Shown here in pieces: positions 60,700 through 64,000 of a stretch of DNA of 64,000 bases. The notes under the pieces were generated by a model. It made no database searches, had not been told where the DNA came from, and saw only the letters and a program-made list of their open reading frames with translations. Position numbers and translations under genes: made by a program. Source of the DNA: an uncultured Prevotellaceae bacterium (lineage in GTDB: Bacteria; Bacteroidota; Bacteroidia; Bacteroidales; Bacteroidaceae); NCBI GenBank assembly GCA_900315745.1, contig ONAG01000005.1, forward strand, positions 29,786 through 93,785, given 5' to 3'. How positions within the stretch are numbered: position 1 is the first letter of the stretch; each line of letters starts with the position of its first letter.

Positions 60700-61611
60700 A
60701 TGGATTCTGACAAGAAAACAAGGTCGAATGTGGTTTTGGCATATCGTCGGTATTTGCGTTTGCAGCGCAACATGTCGGCAAATACCATAGAAGCCTACAT
60801 GCTCGACCTGAGCAAGCTGTCTGTCTATCTGCAGAGTGAGGACAAGGCTTTGGAGGATGTTACGATAGACGATTTGCGCCATTTTGCCGCTGGCCTGCAC
60901 GATGTGGGGATAGGTCCTCGCTCTCAGTGCCGCATATTGAGTGGCATACGGTCGTTTTTCCATTTCTTGCTTCTCGACGGGCGGATAGACAAGGACCCCA
61001 CAGAGTTGTTGGAGTCGCCAAAGCTTGGAAATCATCTGCCGGAGGTGCTGACAACAGAGGAGATAGACCGCATGGAGGCGGCCATCGACCTTTCGAAATG
61101 GGAAGGTCACCGCAACAAGGCAATCATAGAGGTGCTGTTCAGCTGTGGCTTGCGTGTCACGGAACTCATCACTTTGCGACTTTCGTCATTGTATCTTGAC
61201 GACCATTATGTCAGGGTGCTTGGCAAGGGCAGCAAGGAGCGGCTTGTGCCAATATCGCAGAAAGCCATTGACGAGTTGGAGTATTGGTTTGACGACCGTT
61301 GCCACATGGACATCAAGGCGGGTGAGGAGGACTACGTCTTTCTAAATCGACGTGGCGGGCACCTCACCCGAACCATGATATTGCTAATCATCAAACAGGT
61401 GGCGAGGGATGCGGGAATAAAGAAGGTGGTCAGCCCTCACACCTTGCGTCATTCCTTTGCCACGGCCCTGCTTGAGGGTGGTGCAGACCTGAGGGCCATT
61501 CAGGCAATGTTAGGGCATGAGAGCATAGGAACCACCGAGATATACACCCATATCGACATGACAGCCCTCCGTCAGCAAATCATGGAGCACCATCCCAGAA
61601 ACATGAAGTGA
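60700..61611 (+). CDS. xerD: Tyrosine recombinase XerD/XerC
   Basis: A 303-residue phage-integrase family recombinase resolving chromosome dimers. The N-terminal SAM-like core-binding domain (YRRYLRLQRNMSANTIEAYMLDL) is followed by the catalytic domain with Arg in CGLRVTELITLRL, Lys in VLGKGSKERLVP, HTLRHSFATALLEGGADLR, LGHESIGTT and the Tyr nucleophile in EIYTHID. The sequence is of the XerD/XerC type; which of the two is not certain. The conserved length and chromosomal neighbour aroQ support a housekeeping role, not a phage integrase. Confidence 0.93.
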   Translation: MDSDKKTRSNVVLAYRRYLRLQRNMSANTIEAYMLDLSKLSVYLQSEDKALEDVTIDDLRHFAAGLHDVGIGPRSQCRILSGIRSFFHFLLLDGRIDKDPTELLESPKLGNHLPEVLTTEEIDRMEAAIDLSKWEGHRNKAIIEVLFSCGLRVTELITLRLSSLYLDDHYVRVLGKGSKERLVPISQKAIDELEYWFDDRCHMDIKAGEEDYVFLNRRGGHLTRTMILLIIKQVARDAGIKKVVSPHTLRHSFATALLEGGADLRAIQAMLGHESIGTTEIYTHIDMTALRQQIMEHHPRNMK

Positions 61612-61617
61612 GGGATT

Positions 61618-61905
61618 TCAGACTTCCAAATAACTTCGCAATGCCTTGACGTATGTCTCGAACGCTTGCAGCCCCTTGGGGGTGATGCGGCAAAGAGTAC
61701 AAGGACGCTTGCCTTTGAAAGTCTTCTCGACCTCGATATACCCCGCTGTTGATAGTTTTTCGACCTGCACGCTGAGGTTTCCCGCCGTGGCTCCCGTTTG
61801 CTCCTTTATGTAGGGGAACTCGGCTTCTTCGGCACTTATGAGCAGCGACATTACAGCCAGTCGCAACTCGGAGTGTAGCAGAGGGTCTAATGGTTGGAAC
61901 GGCAT
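61618..61905 (-). CDS. Small winged-helix transcriptional regulator
   Basis: A 95-residue winged HTH protein (HTH_34/MarR-like): LHSELRLAVMSLLISAEEAEF is helix 1-2, FPYIKEQTGATAGNLSVQVEKLSTAGYIEVEK the recognition helix and wing, RITPKGLQAFETYV the last helix. Such proteins commonly regulate the membrane protein beside them. It starts 3 nt after the membrane protein gene, in the same operon. Confidence 0.88.
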   Translation of the reverse strand: MPFQPLDPLLHSELRLAVMSLLISAEEAEFPYIKEQTGATAGNLSVQVEKLSTAGYIEVEKTFKGKRPCTLCRITPKGLQAFETYVKALRSYLEV

Positions 61906-61908
61906 AGG

Positions 61909-62598
61909 CTACTTCTGACGTTTTAGCATCCAGCCTGGGAGCGTCAGGCCAATAAAGGTGAATACTATCATGATAAGGTTAGGGGCAATGGTCTGGGCGG
62001 CACTATAATATTCCACTGGCAGCCGGCTCCATGCCAATAAAGTCTGTGTTACGCAGAAAGCCTCCCAAAAGAATCCTCCAATACCACCAATAATGCCACA
62101 CCACACCATCCATTTGCTCTTCAGGATATAACCGTTGATAGTAACTGCCATACCCATCATCAGCAGAATGATGCGAACAGGGTTGATGCGGTTTTGGAAG
62201 TACACCTGCATGTTGTCAACCACCAGAGCGTCGTGGAGCATCAGTTTGTTGAAAGGAATGGAAAGCAAGAAAAAAGTCAGGACGAAGATGCCGAATGTCT
62301 GCCATGTTTTATCTACCATTGTGCCGATGATACTGTCTGGTACTTTGGGCTTGTTCCTTTTTACATAGCGATCTATACCTATTACTAAAACAGGTATCAA
62401 TACATATAGCAGATGAAAAGCCATGTTGCCAGTGAGCAAGGCGCAAATGATGGTGACAATGGCAACGCCGATAATGCAGAGACCTGAGATAAAGAGCGAC
62501 AGCCCCACATCTTTCGAAACGGTCTTGCGGCTTTGTGCAATCTGCTTGGTGATAATCTCAAGACTGCGCTCAGCAGTCAAGTTGTTGTTTTCTTCCAT
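61909..62598 (-). CDS. Multi-pass membrane protein paired with a regulator
   Basis: A 229-residue protein with a polar N-terminus (MEENNNLTAERSLEIITKQIAQSRKTV) and about six membrane helices (from FISGLCIIGVAIVTIICALL on). No known domain was named; similar small proteins are found with PadR- or MarR-like partners in Bacteroidales. The start at 62598 is chosen because the promoter lies at 62708-62739; the frame to 62694 is a poor match and very basic. Function unknown. Confidence 0.75.
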   Translation of the reverse strand: MEENNNLTAERSLEIITKQIAQSRKTVSKDVGLSLFISGLCIIGVAIVTIICALLTGNMAFHLLYVLIPVLVIGIDRYVKRNKPKVPDSIIGTMVDKTWQTFGIFVLTFFLLSIPFNKLMLHDALVVDNMQVYFQNRINPVRIILLMMGMAVTINGYILKSKWMVWCGIIGGIGGFFWEAFCVTQTLLAWSRLPVEYYSAAQTIAPNLIMIVFTFIGLTLPGWMLKRQK

Positions 62599-62707
62599 TG
62601 TTGTCTTCTGTTTTTGATGATTAAGAATTGCTGTTGAAACTCTCTTGCGCCTCCTCCTCCCTCCTGCAGAAAGTTCGGACAAGACGCTTTTCATCCGGAT
62701 TGCGCTG

Positions 62708-62739
62708 CAAAGATAAATAAGTTTATTTTATAAACCAAA
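62708..62739 (-). promoter_or_regulatory. Promoter of the membrane protein-regulator operon
   Basis: Minus strand: TTTG at 62739-62736, 20 bp, TATCTTTG at 62715-62708. A leader of about 110 nt precedes 62598. Confidence 0.8.
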
Positions 62740-62875
62740 TTATTTTGTAGAAAATTAAGGCAATGGCTCAACATTTAACATTTGAATGGTGTAATTTGCG
62801 AAAAATAAGCGATTTATATTGGTGTTAATAAAAGTTAAATCAATCATAAGTTAATGTGGAATCATCAAGAATCAT

Positions 62876-62883
62876 TATATTTG
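62876..62883 (+). promoter_or_regulatory. Bacteroidetes -7 element for the LRR gene (TATATTTG)
   Basis: Exact match, 122 nt upstream of the ATG at 63006. Between 62740 and 62875 no gene was seen. Confidence 0.55.
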
Positions 62884-62902
62884 CGTTGATAAACCTTAGT
62901 AA

Positions 62903-62947
62903 AAGGCGCGTTACAACCTTTGAGTTAAAACTATGTCCCTGCGCCTT
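62903..62947 (+). promoter_or_regulatory. Inverted repeat in the leader of the LRR gene
   Basis: AAGGCGC (62903-62909) and GCGCCTT (62941-62947) are perfect inverted repeats, spacing 31 nt, within the 5' untranslated leader; CCTTAGT flanks are repeated at 62894-62900 and 62943-62949. It could be an operator or RNA structure. Confidence 0.4.
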
Positions 62948-63005
62948 AGTGTTAACCTTAAAATGCTGATTGCAAGGGGACGCATGAGGCTCCATAGGTG
63001 TAATT

Positions 63006-63812
63006 ATGGCAGATATAAAAATAGTACGAACGATAAATGGTTGTGCCAACGATTTGGAGTTCAACAAGATTAAAGGAACTTATACTGTGATAATGCATTG
63101 TCGCAAGAGGTCCAACTATAAGACTATTCCTGGAGTTGCAATTCCAAGTAGCAAGAAAAGAGGTCCTGAAGATCATCCTTCAAGTTGTGATACAGACTTG
63201 TCACACTATCATGATGTCATCGAGATTCCCGAGACTTTCTTTTATAAAGGGTCATATTATACCGTTGTAGGCCTTGATCGCGAATTAATGGTCCAAGGCA
63301 CCGCTGTCACTCAAGTCTCCATCCCCGGAACTGTTGAAAGGATTTCGTTATGCGCTTTCTTTCATTGTATTAATTTGGAGAGGGTGGAAATGAAAGAAGG
63401 AATAAGGGTCATTGATAATCTTGCATTTAGCGGGTGTCCCAACATTCATGACATTGTTGTTCCTGGCAGTGTTGTGCAGTTATGCGATTATGCGTTTTAT
63501 AAATGCCAGAATTTAACTACAGTCACTCTTGGTAAGGAATTGCGGCTGTTGGGTTCGGGAATTTTCAACGATTGTCCCAACATCACCACCGTTACTTGCA
63601 AGGCTGAAGAGCCTCCGACGTTTATGAATCCCTTGTATGCTTTTGACGCCCATATTTATGAAAAAGCAGTATTGAAAGTGTCTCAGTTCGCATTAAACAA
63701 GTATAGAAATGCACCAGTATGGTGCCAGTTCAATAAAATTGAGCCGATGTTCGTCGGCAGACCAGAGGGCGATCATCCACATACGATCAAAATGGATTTA
63801 ATTGGTGATTAA
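63006..63812 (+). CDS. BspA-type leucine-rich repeat protein, no signal peptide
   Basis: A 268-residue protein. About four BspA/LRR_5 units of 22-24 residues are seen, e.g. VTQVSIPGTVERISLCAFFHC, NLERVEMKEGIRVIDNLAFSGCP, IHDIVVPGSVVQLCDYAFYKC and NLTTVTLGKELRLLGSGIFND. The first 100 residues do not resemble LRRs. There is no signal peptide or anchor, unlike typical surface BspA proteins, so either it is intracellular, or exported in another way. The start at 63006 lies after the -7 element at 62876. Role unknown; most relatives bind host or microbial surfaces. Confidence 0.8.
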   Translation: MADIKIVRTINGCANDLEFNKIKGTYTVIMHCRKRSNYKTIPGVAIPSSKKRGPEDHPSSCDTDLSHYHDVIEIPETFFYKGSYYTVVGLDRELMVQGTAVTQVSIPGTVERISLCAFFHCINLERVEMKEGIRVIDNLAFSGCPNIHDIVVPGSVVQLCDYAFYKCQNLTTVTLGKELRLLGSGIFNDCPNITTVTCKAEEPPTFMNPLYAFDAHIYEKAVLKVSQFALNKYRNAPVWCQFNKIEPMFVGRPEGDHPHTIKMDLIGD

Positions 63813-64000
63813 CAGAATCACGGGGTGAATCATAGTGATAAAAAAACAGTGCCGATGGACTTATAAAAAGAAAGGTTTTATGTGAAGTTCGGGAAAAATA
63901 TGTAACTAAAGTTTCGCAGGTAGCGAAGGCCCTGCATAATTTAACATAAAATAGGAATAAAAAAAGCTTCGAAGTTTGCTCAACTCATTGGAAATGAGTA

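Noticed and set aside
60700-61611. Tyrosine recombinase as a mark of an integrated element
   Set aside because: Sequence and length fit housekeeping XerC/XerD; no attachment-site duplication, cargo or composition change nearby.

Overview
The window looks like chromosome of a Bacteroidota bacterium, most likely a Prevotella-like member of the Bacteroidales. This rests on the fumarate reductase, KorAB and ATP-dependent PEP carboxykinase set, an S46 dipeptidyl-peptidase, the Bacteroidetes-type long IspG, a PorG-uppS-BamA-Skp-MurI block, DUF6242 and BspA-type LRR proteins, and many promoters of the Bacteroidetes form (TTTG, about 19-20 bp, TAnnTTTG). Species identity cannot be settled from the sequence alone.

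Layout. 1-1600: end of the fumarate reductase operon (frdA 3' part, frdB) and its terminator. 1659-2567: a four-helix-bundle suffix protein flanked by 9-bp coding repeats. 2646-6530: U32 protein, SufE, SpoU-type RNA methyltransferase and a secreted GH30 glycosidase. 6604-8890: LemA plus a DUF2207 protein. 8997-14358 (minus): rpoN, PAP2-like protein, purE, ispG, aldo/keto reductase. 14827-15270: PepSY-like secreted protein. 15397-23227 (minus): methyltransferase, GNAT protein, parE, S41 protease, C1 lipoprotein protease, HAD phosphatase. 23294-26881 (minus): ruvB, coaD, ybeY, then a second LemA module with a TPM protein. 26991-28911: a second, frameshifted four-helix paralogue cut from its promoter region by a complete IS982-family element. 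29025-29098: tRNA with CAT anticodon. 29274-32899: flippase and DPP7-like peptidase. 33192-38217 (minus): three FKBP isomerases, a DEAD-box helicase and a coiled-coil protein. 38445-42713: sirtuin, Na/Pi transporter, nucleoside kinase. 43052-48416: korAB, a small zinc-ribbon lipoprotein and pckA. 48481-48836: a 10-bp repeat array and a free-standing 31-codon membrane-peptide gene. 49134-57309: DUF6242 lipoprotein, porG, uppS, bamA, three Skp/OmpH genes, murI. 57325-60606 (minus): LolC/E-type permease, rbfA, a secreted protein, O-methyltransferase, aroQ. 60700-63812: xerD, a regulator/membrane-protein pair and a BspA-type LRR protein.

How they work together. frdAB, pckA and korAB are core pieces of succinate-forming anaerobic metabolism. 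The porG-to-murI block is an envelope-assembly cluster: undecaprenyl lipid supply, outer-membrane protein insertion, periplasmic chaperones and peptidoglycan precursor. DPP7, the C1 and S41 proteases and the GH30 enzyme fit a life on peptides and host or plant glycans.

Most unusual items: the two four-helix paralogues with 9-bp minisatellites (one intact, one broken, with an IS whose insertion can be undone on paper to show an in-frame repeat ORF upstream); the 31-codon membrane-peptide transcription unit at 48595-48836; a sirtuin without the zinc cysteines and with Leu at the usual desuccinylase Arg; and two LemA modules with different Gly-rich partners. No CRISPR array, prophage or known defence operon was found. 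Start codons were often moved downstream of the longest ORF where a promoter, signal peptide or family length supports it.
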